Shown: positions 25,157 through 33,974, counted from the stretch's first letter. The stretch: DNA of 64,000 nucleotides from Tessaracoccus rhinocerotis (GCF_007197885.1 NZ_VKKG01000003.1:248001-312000); one strand, 5' to 3'. Notes: generated by a model not told the origin, from the sequence alone. Numbers and translations are program-made.

Positions 25157-27853
25157 ATGTCAGGCTTTTCGAGGAGAGCATTGTTCGGACTGGCGGGGGC
25201 CGCCGGGGTTGGACATGCCGTTCTCCGATTCTCACGTCCGGTGGCGGCTGATCCGGGGGACCTGCCGCTGCTCCTGCAGAACTTCCGAAGCGTGCACGCC
25301 GGCACGGCCACCAGTAACCAAAGCGCGGCCGCCGCGCCGAGGATTGCGCTGATCGAGGCAGATGGGGAACGCTACCTCTCCCGGCTGCGTCCGCCGTCGC
25401 AGTGGGAACAGTATTCAGGGGTTATCAACGACGTCCGGCTGGGTCTGGAGAACTCCAGCAATGGGGCGGTGGCCAGCGGACGGCTCACCAGCACCTTCCG
25501 GGTGCTCTGCACGCTGGCGCTCGCCACAGCGGCCCCCGGGGCGCAGTGGTTCGGCGACACGGCTAAACAAGACCAGTTGATAGCTGCCCTGCGATGGGTG
25601 GTTGAGAACTACTACTCCGCCCAGGGCAACCCCTACACCGGCACAGGAGACACGTACGGTGACTGGTGGGACTGGGAGATCGGCAGCCCGAACGAGATTA
25701 CGCGCACGCTCGCCCACCTGTACGACAGGATCTTGTTGGTGGACCCGGGCCTCGTCGACCTGTGCGTGACCATGATGGACAGCCACCTCCTCTACGTTCC
25801 GCGGTTCCACTCCGGGGCGAATCGCGCAGACATCTCTCTGAACTACCTGGTCCAGGGCGCACTGACAGCTGATGCCCCTCGCGTGTCGGAGGGGCTCGCG
25901 GCATTCCTCACGGTCACGCAGGTCGTTGACCCGGTGGCACCGGTGGACGGGATCACTGACGGCTTCTACCCGGACGGTTCGTTCCTCCAGCACGTGGACG
26001 TTCCCTACACGGGTGCTTACGGCAAGAACCTGCTCACCAGACTGACCCAGTTGGTGGCGGTCACGGCCGGGACCTCCCTCATCGGGGTGAGTGGGCTGCC
26101 GTCGGCGGCCCACGGCTGGGTGCAGAACAGTTTCGCGCCCGTGACCTACGAGGGACACCTCCTCGAATTGGTGAAGGGTAGGATCGCCGCACGCACCAAC
26201 GTCGGTTACGAGGACGCCCACATCCTCGTGGAAGCGTTCACCCAGTTGGCCGCGAGCCTGCCAACTGCGCAAGGAGAGGCGTTGCGTGCTTACATCAAAC
26301 ACATTGCCCAGACGTCGGACGAGACCATCGAGGTCGCAACCTTTGTCTCCCCGTTGGCGATCGCAGCCTTCGATGCACTCATGACTGATGCGGCCCTGGT
26401 TCCCGAGGATCCGTTCTTCGAGTCGGGGCACAAACCCTTCAACTCGATGGAGCGCTCGGTGCACGGCCGACCGGGGTACCGGTTCGCCATCGCGCGGAGT
26501 TCGTCACGCATCGCCAAGTACGAGACCCTCAGCGGGGCCAACCCTCGTCCGTGGTTCCAGGGAGAGGGCGCCTACTACCTCTACCTCAGCGGCCAAGACC
26601 AGACGCAAGCTTACGGCGGAGAATACCTGCACGTTGTGCATCCCACGAAACTTGCGGGAGTGACGGCACAAGTTGGAGAGGAGCGGGCGCAGTCCGGGAA
26701 CAGTCCCTGGGCGACCAATGACCACTCAGCAGGCGCGGACGTTGACGGCTACGGCACCGCGAGTCAGCAGCTCGGCCACGAGTTCAACCTCACGTACCTG
26801 AACCCCGAGGGAGTGAAGTCCTGGTACATGTTCGACGAAGAGATCGTCGTCCTGGGGGCCGACCTGTCTGAACCAGCCGGGCGGGACCTCATCACCTCCG
26901 TGGACACGAGGATCAGCCCGGCGGGCTCGAGTCCCGTGTTCAACTGGGTGGACGGCGACGGCTTTCCCGGGACGGGTGGGACCACGGGCAGTGTCCTGCA
27001 GTACGCCAGGTGGTCCGAGCCGGTGGCAGGTGGAGCTGTGGGTTACGTCTTTCTGAACGCCAGCCCGGTCAGCATCGAGTCCGGTGCTGTCTCCGTGACC
27101 GGTCCGGACCTGACCCGTGTGGTCTCCAACGTGTCGTTCCTGCATGCCGGCGACCAGCCGACGTCGCTCGCCTACGCGATCGTGCCTAACGCCGACGAGC
27201 CCGACCTTGAGGGATACCAGGATGGGAGGCTGGTGATCCTGGCCAACGACGCCTCGGTGCAGGGCGTCACCCACACCGGTCTGGGTGTGACCATGCTGAA
27301 CTTCTTCTCGAGCTCCAACGCAGGGGTGTTCGAGTCGGACGGTCCGGCCTCGGCCGTGTTCGCCAGACGCTCTGACGGCACCATCGGCGTCGGAATCTCG
27401 GAGCCGACCTTCGTGGGTAGTTCACTGACGCTGCGTTTGTCCGAACCCGGCATCCAGTTGGTCAGCGCGGAACCGGGGGTGACGGTATCCATCTCCGGGA
27501 ATGTCACGGAGATCACCCTCGACACGGATGGCGCGGCCGGGCGGGTCTTCCGTCTCGAGTTGTTGGATCTCGCGCACTCCCTGACCTCCGTGGAGGCTGG
27601 GCTCTCGTCTGCCATTGAATTGGGGTCGATCAGCGCGTCAGCAGTCCCGAGGCTCCGAGCGGCACTGCAGGTTGCGAGGACAAGTTGGGAGGCAGGGCGT
27701 GGTCGGCCCATGTACCTTGCATTGCTGCGCTTCTCCCGTTTCGTGGACGAGCCGCGCAGCGCGACGGCAGGTGGTGAAGTTCACCTTCGTCCACTGAGGG
27801 AGCTGGCGACCCGGGTCGTCGCAGCCGTCAAGCAAACCGGGCAAATTCGTTAG
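25157..27853 (+). CDS. Polysaccharide lyase family 8, Tat-exported, copy 2
   Basis: This second PL8 lyase has 898 residues and is clearly paralogous to its neighbour. A twin-arginine signal (SRRALFGLAGAAGVG) leads to cleavage near PVAAD. Family residues are complete: GDWWDWEIG patch, SGANRAD with Asn222, and DGSFLQHVDVPYTGAYG with His279 and Tyr288. The beta domain has RIAKYETLSGANPRPW. It is shorter than copy 1, mainly through a smaller insert before the NDHSAGADVDGYG segment. ATG 25157 follows GGAGG. Having two lyases may give different pattern specificity or endo/exo action on one polymer (inference). Confidence 0.9.
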   Translation: MSGFSRRALFGLAGAAGVGHAVLRFSRPVAADPGDLPLLLQNFRSVHAGTATSNQSAAAAPRIALIEADGERYLSRLRPPSQWEQYSGVINDVRLGLENSSNGAVASGRLTSTFRVLCTLALATAAPGAQWFGDTAKQDQLIAALRWVVENYYSAQGNPYTGTGDTYGDWWDWEIGSPNEITRTLAHLYDRILLVDPGLVDLCVTMMDSHLLYVPRFHSGANRADISLNYLVQGALTADAPRVSEGLAAFLTVTQVVDPVAPVDGITDGFYPDGSFLQHVDVPYTGAYGKNLLTRLTQLVAVTAGTSLIGVSGLPSAAHGWVQNSFAPVTYEGHLLELVKGRIAARTNVGYEDAHILVEAFTQLAASLPTAQGEALRAYIKHIAQTSDETIEVATFVSPLAIAAFDALMTDAALVPEDPFFESGHKPFNSMERSVHGRPGYRFAIARSSSRIAKYETLSGANPRPWFQGEGAYYLYLSGQDQTQAYGGEYLHVVHPTKLAGVTAQVGEERAQSGNSPWATNDHSAGADVDGYGTASQQLGHEFNLTYLNPEGVKSWYMFDEEIVVLGADLSEPAGRDLITSVDTRISPAGSSPVFNWVDGDGFPGTGGTTGSVLQYARWSEPVAGGAVGYVFLNASPVSIESGAVSVTGPDLTRVVSNVSFLHAGDQPTSLAYAIVPNADEPDLEGYQDGRLVILANDASVQGVTHTGLGVTMLNFFSSSNAGVFESDGPASAVFARRSDGTIGVGISEPTFVGSSLTLRLSEPGIQLVSAEPGVTVSISGNVTEITLDTDGAAGRVFRLELLDLAHSLTSVEAGLSSAIELGSISASAVPRLRAALQVARTSWEAGRGRPMYLALLRFSRFVDEPRSATAGGEVHLRPLRELATRVVAAVKQTGQIR

Positions 27854-27868
27854 TGAAATCCCCCGACA

Positions 27869-27900
27869 CAGTGGGCCCTGCCGGTTGGCGGGGCGCACTG
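27869..27900 (+). terminator. Terminator hairpin after the PL8 genes
   Basis: CAGTGGGCCCTGCC (27869-27882) pairs with GGCGGGGCGCACTG (27887-27900) over 14 positions with one mismatch and one wobble, with a GGTT loop. CTTTC follows. It closes the island's main transcript. Confidence 0.65.
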
Positions 27901-27914
27901 CTTTCAGGTGATGG

Positions 27915-28286
27915 TCAGTGGAAGCGGACAATGTTGTACCCCACCCAGCTGTCGGTCTGGTGGTAGCTCCACGCACCGGCGCTGTCCTGCCCTGCGCCGA
28001 CGAAGGTGCTCCAGATCCAGGTGCGGCAACCGTTTCCTCCGGAGGCAGCGGTGCCACAATTGGTGCGCCATTTCTTGCCCTTGGCCGAGGCCACTCACCG
28101 GTGCCGCCAGCGGTTACTGCCCCATGCAGCCCGGGTGGCCATCGGCAGGTAGGTGAGGTTGTTGCAGTGCCAACCCGTCTTCGTGACGAACACTCCGCCC
28201 TGATGGCGGTCTGGGTGGGCCAGATCTCGGGTTGTGCTTTGTGCCAAGGGGTGAGAGAGACCGCCCGTGGGCAGCCTACGAGCCAC
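27915..28286 (-). pseudogene. Decayed remnant of a secreted-protein C-terminal domain
   Basis: Translating the minus strand in one frame gives GGVFVTKTGWHCNNLTYLP, then a TGA stop at 28095-28097. After the stop the same frame continues KGKKWRTNCGTAASGGNG, CRTWIWSTFVGAG and SYHQTDSWVGYNIVRF, with a natural-looking TGA at 27915. Trp, Cys, Gly and Tyr are enriched as in exported beta-rich domains, and Cys residues occur on both sides of the stop. No intact start or signal peptide lies upstream: the frame fades out near 28286, only 32 bases before the next gene. I read it as the C-terminal stub of an exported protein with an internal nonsense codon, not as a working gene. The family was not identified. 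Confidence 0.55.
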
Positions 28287-28317
28287 GCCGTCGGCTCAGC
28301 CGATTTGCCCGAAATGA

Positions 28318-28989
28318 TCAGACGTCCCACATGGTTTGGTGCCGTGAGGCCCAGACAGCGAGTTCCGAGACCAGGGCGCGGTGGCCCGCCGAGGCGTAGG
28401 AGCGCTCGTCGTGGCCGAGCGCGTCGACCGCGATCCGCGAGTTGCCGTACTCCCTGACCCACGCCGCAGGCTCCGGACCTGAGCTACCGTCGAAGTTAGC
28501 GACGACGTGGCTGCGGCCAATGCGCTGCAGGCTGAGGTAGCGCTCGTCGTCCACGTCGAAGTCGGCCACGGCAGTGCCGTCGGGCAGGGTGGCGCCGGTG
28601 ATTCGGGTGGTGGCCAGTGGGGGATGCCAGGACTGCCCCGGCACCCACATCGCTCCCAGCGCTGCGGCCCAGTCCGGGTAGTCGCGCAGCGACGCCAGGG
28701 CACAGTGGAGGGCCAGCACGCCCATCCCGCGTTCGAGCGCCGCCGCAAACTGCTGCGGCGCGGCCGAGTCCCGGGCCAGTCGCTCGTCCGATTCGAGCCA
28801 CGGGTCCGCGGCGTTGACGACGAGCAGGTCCACCCCGTCGAGCCTGCCCATGGACGCGTCGACGTCGTCGTCGACATCCACCTCGAAGCCGGACCCGCGC
28901 AGGATCTCGGCGAGCAGTGGGGAGGTCTTCGGGAACGGGTGCCACGGGTCGGCGTAGCGCCCTGATCCGCTGGCGACGAGTGCACGCAT
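28318..28989 (-). CDS. ThuA-like domain protein
   Basis: A 223-residue protein with the glutamine-amidotransferase-like fold of the ThuA family. It has RALVASGSGRYADPWHPF at the N-terminus, VDLLVVNAADPW around residues 53-64, and GVLALHCALASLRDYPDW around 89-106. The last includes the conserved ALHCA turn where classical members have a His and the nucleophile elbow. ThuA proteins occur in disaccharide and glycoside catabolic loci, but their chemistry is poorly defined; a role in sugar processing is inferred. The gene is divergent from the aldo/keto reductase. AAGGAAGG precedes the ATG, and a TAGACT -10 box lies further upstream. Confidence 0.8.
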   Translation of the reverse strand: MRALVASGSGRYADPWHPFPKTSPLLAEILRGSGFEVDVDDDVDASMGRLDGVDLLVVNAADPWLESDERLARDSAAPQQFAAALERGMGVLALHCALASLRDYPDWAAALGAMWVPGQSWHPPLATTRITGATLPDGTAVADFDVDDERYLSLQRIGRSHVVANFDGSSGPEPAAWVREYGNSRIAVDALGHDERSYASAGHRALVSELAVWASRHQTMWDV

Positions 28990-29058
28990 GGGGGCCTTCC
29001 TTGGTGGGAGCAGGTGTGTGGCAGTCTAGGGCGGAGCCGGGACTGACGAGGAGGTTCG

Positions 29059-30033
29059 ATGCGGACCAGGAAGCTGCGCACGGGGCTGGGGATCACCGAA
29101 CTCGGACTGGGCACATCGCAGATGGGCAACCTCGGGCAGGCCATCACCGACGAGGACGCGGCGGCCACCTTCCAGACGGCCTGGGAGGGCGGCATCCGGT
29201 ACTTCGACACCGCACCCCACTACGGCCTGGGCCTGTCCGAGGTCAGGGTGGGTGACCTGCTACGACCAGTCGGGAGGGACCAGTTCGTGCTCTCGACCAA
29301 GGTCGGGCGGCTGCTGGAGGCCAACCCGCGGACGGGGGAGATGGACGACGAGGGATTCGCGGTGCCCGCCTCCCTGCGCCGCCGCTGGGACTTCAGCCGC
29401 GACGGCGTGCTGCGCTCGGTGGAGGAGAGCCTCGCTCGCCTGGGGCTGGAACGCCTGGACATCGTGCACCTCCACGACCCCGACGACCACTGGGAGCAGG
29501 CCTCGTCGGAGGCCGTACCGGCGCTCGTCGAGCTCCGCGAGCAGGGGGTCATCAACGCCGTCGGCGTCGGCATGAACCAGTCCGCAATGCTCACCGAGTT
29601 CGTGCGCCGCACCGACGTCGACCTCGTGATGTGCGCCAACCGGTACACCCTGCTCGAGCAGCCCGCCTCCGCTGACCTGCTGCCGCTCGCCGCCGAGCGA
29701 GGCATCTCCGTAGTGGTGGCAGGAGTGTTCAACTCCGGCCTGCTCGCCACACCGCGCCCCGCGCCCGGGGCGCACTACGACTACCGGCCCGCGCCGCCGA
29801 AACTCCTTGACCGCGTCAACGCCCTTGCCGACATCTGCGAGTCCCACGGCGTCACGCTGCCGACGGCGGCCCTCGCGTTCCCGCTGCGCCACCCCGTCGT
29901 CGCGGGCGTTGTGATCGGCGTCCGCAGCCCGCAGCAGTGTGCTGCCGCGCTGGCCGGCCACGCCGCCACGGTGCCCGACGCGCTCTGGGCCGAACTGGCC
30001 GAGGCAGGCTTCATCAGATCGGAGCAGGCATGA
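29059..30033 (+). CDS. Aldo/keto reductase (L-fucose/aldose 1-dehydrogenase type)
   Basis: This 324-residue NAD(P)-dependent TIM-barrel oxidoreductase has its catalytic Asp and Tyr in YFDTAPHYGLGLSE (residues about 54-67), Lys in VLSTKVGR and His in IVHLHDPDDHW. The last phrase and AVGVGMNQ resemble D-threo-aldose/L-fucose dehydrogenases, which oxidise the sugar to its lactone. The next gene is a fuconolactonase-type amidohydrolase whose ATG overlaps this stop by four bases, which strongly supports an oxidative deoxy-sugar pathway. GAGGAGG precedes the ATG. Other aldoses cannot be excluded. Confidence 0.87.
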   Translation: MRTRKLRTGLGITELGLGTSQMGNLGQAITDEDAAATFQTAWEGGIRYFDTAPHYGLGLSEVRVGDLLRPVGRDQFVLSTKVGRLLEANPRTGEMDDEGFAVPASLRRRWDFSRDGVLRSVEESLARLGLERLDIVHLHDPDDHWEQASSEAVPALVELREQGVINAVGVGMNQSAMLTEFVRRTDVDLVMCANRYTLLEQPASADLLPLAAERGISVVVAGVFNSGLLATPRPAPGAHYDYRPAPPKLLDRVNALADICESHGVTLPTAALAFPLRHPVVAGVVIGVRSPQQCAAALAGHAATVPDALWAELAEAGFIRSEQA

Positions 30034-30866
30034 CCATCGTCGACGCCCACCTGCACGTGTGGGACACCGCCCTGCTGCGCTACCCCTGGCTCGACGACGA
30101 GCCGACGCTGGGGCGGCCGTTCCTGCCAGGCGACGTCGAGCCCGACGTCGTCGACAAGCAGGTATTCGTCCAGGCCGACTGCGCGGACGGACTCGCCGAG
30201 GCGCGCTGGGTGCAGTCACTCGCGCCCGGGTGGCCGCAGCTGCACGGCCTCGTCGCGCACGCGCCCGTCGATGAACCCGGGCTGGGGGAGGTGCTCGACG
30301 AGTTGGAGGAGTCGCCCCTGCTCGTCGGGGTGCGGCGGTTGCTGCAGGACGAGCCCGTCGAGTTGGTCGAGTCCGCCGAACTCGTGGCAGGGCTGCGGGC
30401 ACTGGCCGGGCGCGGCCTGCCGTTCGACGCCTGCATCCGGCACCACCAACTCCCCGCCCTCGTGCGCACGGCCCGGGCGGTCCCCGAGGTGACCATCGTG
30501 CTGGACCACCTGGGCAAGCCGCCGGTGACCGCCGGCTTCGGCAGCGCCGTCGCTCAGGAGTGGGTGGGGAACCTGGGCGAGCTCTCCGGTGCACCCAACG
30601 TGTTTGCGAAACTCTCCGGCCTCGCACCCGAGTCCGACCCGAACCGGCCGCTGGCAGAGCAGGTGGACCCGTTCCTGGACGCGGCACTCGAGGCGTTCGG
30701 GCCCGGGCGGCTGCTGGCGGGCAGCGACTTCCCCGTCTCCGCCGCCACCGGCCACGCCCTGGGCTACGGGGAGTGGTTCGACCTGGTGGCGCAACGGCTC
30801 AGCGCTGCCGAGCGGGAGCAGGTGCTGGGAGGCACGGCGCTGGCCGTCTACCGCCGCCGCGGCTGA
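30030..30866 (+). CDS. Amidohydrolase (L-fucono-/rhamnono-lactonase type)
   Basis: This 278-residue member of the amidohydrolase-2 family would hydrolyse a sugar-acid lactone to the open acid. The metal-binding HxH is at the N-terminus (IVDAHLHVWD). Later signatures are QADCADGLAEARW, CIRHHQLPALV with two His, VLDHLGKPPV, FAKLSGLAPESD and the C-terminal AGSDFPVSAATG with the catalytic Asp. It overlaps the aldo/keto reductase gene by four bases, giving a dehydrogenase-lactonase pair. The next steps (dehydratase, aldolase) are not in this operon, although an SDR and a flavoprotein follow on the opposite strand. Confidence 0.87.
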   Translation: MTIVDAHLHVWDTALLRYPWLDDEPTLGRPFLPGDVEPDVVDKQVFVQADCADGLAEARWVQSLAPGWPQLHGLVAHAPVDEPGLGEVLDELEESPLLVGVRRLLQDEPVELVESAELVAGLRALAGRGLPFDACIRHHQLPALVRTARAVPEVTIVLDHLGKPPVTAGFGSAVAQEWVGNLGELSGAPNVFAKLSGLAPESDPNRPLAEQVDPFLDAALEAFGPGRLLAGSDFPVSAATGHALGYGEWFDLVAQRLSAAEREQVLGGTALAVYRRRG

Positions 30867-30988
30867 GGCCGGCGCCGGGGCCGCCGGGACCCGTGGTGAC
30901 CACAGTGCGCGCGAAATCGGTTTCGGGGCCCTGTAGGAGCCTGGCGCGGCGTGTCGCGCACGCTGGTCACACCCCGACGAGCAGAAGG

Positions 30989-31021
30989 GTCGCGGCCCCG
31001 GCGGGGGACCGGGGCCGCGAC
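30989..31021. terminator. Bidirectional terminator between convergent genes
   Basis: A perfect 13-pair stem (30989-31001 with 31009-31021, GTCGCGGCCCCGG) has a seven-base loop. Flanking AGAAG and CTTCT (31024-31028) extend the pairing after a small bulge. It sits between the lactonase stop and the flavoprotein stop, which converge. Confidence 0.75.
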
Positions 31022-31038
31022 GGCTTCTGGGGGGAGGG

Positions 31039-33159
31039 CTACGACTGCCGCGCTGGCACGCCCCTGTCGGTGCGGAAGTTGCGCCAGACGTTCTCGAAGA
31101 AGTCGTCGTCGCTGGGGATGGGCCGCACGTCGCGCCAGGTGAAGACGGGCTCGCCCGCGCCGTTCCAGTCCACCTCCTGCGTGACGCCGTCGAGAGCGCC
31201 GGCGTCGAGGACGAACCGGAACTCCTCGGGCAGGCCGAGGTCCTGGTCGGGCCAGGGCAGGTCGCCGTCTGGGTCGGTGTAGAGCACCGACCCGCGGGAG
31301 TTGCCGCCGTGGTCCAGGTAGTCCTTCATCGCGTGCAGGTAGACGTACTGGCTGGTCAGGATGTCGTGGATCAGGAACAGCCGGTTCACGCTGCGGCGCG
31401 ACGAGTCGTCGACCACGACCGTCTCCGGGTAGGACTCGAGCCACTGAGTAACCTGCTCCAGCGCCTCGAGCACCGACGCCCGCGAGCGCACGAGGCCGGC
31501 GTTGCGGCTCATCAGCTCGGTGACGTCGGTGATCAGCGTGCCGGTGTTGTCCTCGGCGCCCGCCTCGAAGCGCGCGACGGCATCGGCCAGCAGCGTGGCC
31601 GCGCGCCCGAACACGTCGGTGGCGACGGCGTCGAAGCCGTCACCCTCGGGAGCCTCGGCCCGGTGAGCGGCGATGTACTGCGCGGCCCGGGTGGAGCCCA
31701 CCTGGCCGGAGTTCAACGCGGCGCCGCCGGGGCGGTAGACGCCATGCGCGCCGGCGGCCTCGCCGACGGGGAACAGGCCGTCGACCACCGACGAGTGCCA
31801 CCAGCCGTCGACGGCGATGCCGCCGTTGTTGTGCTGTGCGCAGACCGCGATCTCGAGCATGTCCTGCTCCAGGTCCACGCCCGGGTTGCGGCCCAGGTAG
31901 AACTGGTAGGACGGCTCGTTCATGTGGCGCAGCCGCTGGATCGGGGTGGTGCCCGCCAGGTCGGCGACCCCGGCCCGCTCCAGGTAGACGCGCGCCTGCT
32001 CGTCGAGCTGGTCCGCGTCCAGCGCCCCGGCGGGGTTGCTGCGGAAGTCGAGGAACACCCGGCGGCCGCGCATCACCGTCTCCCGGTAGACGAGCAGGTC
32101 CACCAGGCTGGACCCGTCGCGCGCCTTGCGGATGTCGAAGGGCCACTGGTAGCCCTTCAGGAACACCAGGCTTGCCAGCAGGTTCGGGTCATCGATGACG
32201 TCGGAAAGGAACTCGCGCTCGTCGCCGCCCTCCGCGTCGGTGGACACGAACCGCGGCACCACCTGCATGTAGGTGCCCGACACGTTCCAACGCGGCTTGA
32301 TGGAGGCCAACCCGAACTGCCACTCCGTGAGGTTGTGGCCGCGGGCGCCGTTTCGGAGCGCGGCCCCGGCGCCGCCCCACTGGCCGTGCGGGAACACCGA
32401 GTCCGAGTACATCCCCGCCGGGCCGCCGGTGGCCATGACCACGTTGGTGGCGCGCACCAGCAGGAAGCGCGACGGTTCCTTGGCGAGCTGCTCGACGAGC
32501 GTGCCGGTGGGCTCAGGGGAGGGCTCCTCGCCGACGTTGGTCTCGACGATCTCCTCCTCGGTGGCGGCGCTCCGGGCGGCGCCGACGTCGGTGCGCAGGA
32601 ACAGCGCACCGCGGACGTTGCCGTCGTCGACCAGCACGTCCACCAGGCGGCAGTTCCCGATCACCGGGATGCCGAGCCGGCGGACCTTGGACTCGAGCGA
32701 CTCCACCATCGACTTGCTGGTGAACGGGCCGACGGAGGTGGCGCGCTGGCGGGGGTCGTGGTCGGTCTTGTAGCCGACGAACTCACCGGAGTGGTTGGCC
32801 GGGAACGGCACCCCGGCCTCGATCAGGTGGTAGAAGCAGCGGGCGCTCAGGGCGGCCTCGGCCAGGGCGTTGTCGCCGTCCATCGAGCCGCCGCTGAACA
32901 GCGTCTCGGCCATCGAGCGCACCGAGTCGGGCTCGCTGCCGGAGAGCGTGAGCTTGTAGTAGGTCTGCTTGTCCGAGCCCGCGTTGCGGGAGGCGCCGGC
33001 GCGGATCTTGTCCGCGGCCATCACGACGTCGGGGGCGCCGAAGCCGGCCAGCCGCACGGCGGCGTTGTAGCCGGCCGAGCCGGTCCCGATGACGAGGCTC
33101 GTGGTGGTGACGACGGGTACCTGCTGGTCGCCGACGGTGATGTGGTCCAGATGGGTCAT
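31039..33159 (-). CDS. FAD-binding oxidoreductase (fumarate reductase/succinate dehydrogenase-like flavoprotein)
   Basis: The 706-residue flavoprotein has the dinucleotide motif SLVIGTGSAGYNAAVRLAGFG at residues about 21-41, then IRAGASRNAGSDKQTYYKL. Mid-protein are VVMATGGPAGMYSDSVFPHG and a glycine-rich C-terminal FAD contact GLFPVGEAAGAHGVYRPGG. This layout matches the FAD-binding-2 (fumarate reductase/aspartate oxidase) superfamily in its soluble form. There is no signal peptide or iron-sulfur motif. It starts nine bases after the SDR stop with AGGACC upstream, so the two are co-transcribed from the operator-bearing promoter at 33961. The substrate is unknown; redox conversion of a deoxy-sugar acid is an inference from neighbours. 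Confidence 0.82.
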   Translation of the reverse strand: MTHLDHITVGDQQVPVVTTTSLVIGTGSAGYNAAVRLAGFGAPDVVMAADKIRAGASRNAGSDKQTYYKLTLSGSEPDSVRSMAETLFSGGSMDGDNALAEAALSARCFYHLIEAGVPFPANHSGEFVGYKTDHDPRQRATSVGPFTSKSMVESLESKVRRLGIPVIGNCRLVDVLVDDGNVRGALFLRTDVGAARSAATEEEIVETNVGEEPSPEPTGTLVEQLAKEPSRFLLVRATNVVMATGGPAGMYSDSVFPHGQWGGAGAALRNGARGHNLTEWQFGLASIKPRWNVSGTYMQVVPRFVSTDAEGGDEREFLSDVIDDPNLLASLVFLKGYQWPFDIRKARDGSSLVDLLVYRETVMRGRRVFLDFRSNPAGALDADQLDEQARVYLERAGVADLAGTTPIQRLRHMNEPSYQFYLGRNPGVDLEQDMLEIAVCAQHNNGGIAVDGWWHSSVVDGLFPVGEAAGAHGVYRPGGAALNSGQVGSTRAAQYIAAHRAEAPEGDGFDAVATDVFGRAATLLADAVARFEAGAEDNTGTLITDVTELMSRNAGLVRSRASVLEALEQVTQWLESYPETVVVDDSSRRSVNRLFLIHDILTSQYVYLHAMKDYLDHGGNSRGSVLYTDPDGDLPWPDQDLGLPEEFRFVLDAGALDGVTQEVDWNGAGEPVFTWRDVRPIPSDDDFFENVWRNFRTDRGVPARQS

Positions 33160-33168
33160 GGCAGGTCC

Positions 33169-33930
33169 TCAGAGTCGGGGCAGGTGCATGCCGCCGTCGA
33201 CGTTGATCACGTCTCCGGTGCTGTAGGGCATGGCGCCGGAGGCCAGCGCGGCGACGGCGCCCCCGACGTCGGAGGGCTGGCCCCAGCGGGGCATGGGGGA
33301 GATGCCCTGGGCGAAGAGTGCGTCGTAGCGGTCCTTCACGCCGGCGGTCATGTCCGTGGCGATGATGCCGGGGCGGACCTCGTAGGCGAGGATGCCCTCC
33401 GGTGCGAGCCGCGCCGCCCAGAGGCGGGTGGCCATGGACACGCCGGCCTTCGAGATGCAGTACTCGCCGCGGTTGGTGGAGACCGTCGTGGCCGAGATCG
33501 AGGAGACGTTGACGATGACGCCGCGCGGGGCGCCCTCGAGCTGCTCCTGGCCGAGCATCTGGTTGGCCACCGCCTGGGTCAGGAAGTACGGGCCGCGCAG
33601 GTTGATCCCCATCACCCGGTCGTAGCTCTCGGGTGTGGCCTCGAGGATGTCCAGGCGCTCGGTGGGGCCGACGCCGGCGTTGTTGATCAGGACGTCGATC
33701 CGGCCGAAGCGGGCGACGACGTCCGCGACGAGCGCGGCGTGCGAGTCGACGTCGTCGACGGTGGCGCGGAAGTAGGCGGCGTGCTCGGCGCCGCCGAGGG
33801 AATCGACGAGCCCCTCGGGTTCGGGGCGGGTGGCGACGACGGCGACGCGGACGCCCTCTGCAATGAGGGACTGGGAGATGCCGAGGCCGATGCCGCGACT
33901 TCCCCCGGTGACGATGGCTACACGATTCAT
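33169..33930 (-). CDS. Short-chain dehydrogenase/reductase (SDR)
   Basis: This 253-residue classical SDR has the coenzyme motif VTGGSRGIGLGIS near the N-terminus, LINNAGVGPTERL in the middle, and the catalytic triad Ser (VSSISATTV) with Tyr-Lys in EYCISKAG. It ends SGAMPYSTGDVINVDGG, as in 3-ketoacyl reductase-like SDRs. By context it may oxidise a keto-deoxy sugar acid such as 2-keto-3-deoxy-fuconate or -rhamnonate (inference). ATG 33930 is chosen because the Rossmann strand starts immediately; an AAGAAT box six bases upstream suggests a leaderless mRNA. It is first in an operon with the flavoprotein. Confidence 0.88.
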   Translation of the reverse strand: MNRVAIVTGGSRGIGLGISQSLIAEGVRVAVVATRPEPEGLVDSLGGAEHAAYFRATVDDVDSHAALVADVVARFGRIDVLINNAGVGPTERLDILEATPESYDRVMGINLRGPYFLTQAVANQMLGQEQLEGAPRGVIVNVSSISATTVSTNRGEYCISKAGVSMATRLWAARLAPEGILAYEVRPGIIATDMTAGVKDRYDALFAQGISPMPRWGQPSDVGGAVAALASGAMPYSTGDVINVDGGMHLPRL

Positions 33931-33960
33931 GGGCCCATTCTTGCCCGTCCCGGACACTTT

Positions 33961-33974
33961 GGCAAGCGCTTTCC
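33961..33974. promoter_or_regulatory. LacI-type operator, regulon site 1
   Basis: GGCAAGCGCTTTCC, a near-perfect dyad with an AAGCGCTT core, lies 31 bases upstream of the SDR start, before its probable -10 box. Confidence 0.7.

Noticed and set aside
27918..28457. Plus-strand open frames in the gap after the PL8 genes
   Set aside because: They have no ribosome binding site or recognisable domain and overlap the minus-strand remnant and the ThuA gene; the minus-strand reading gives a much more protein-like composition.
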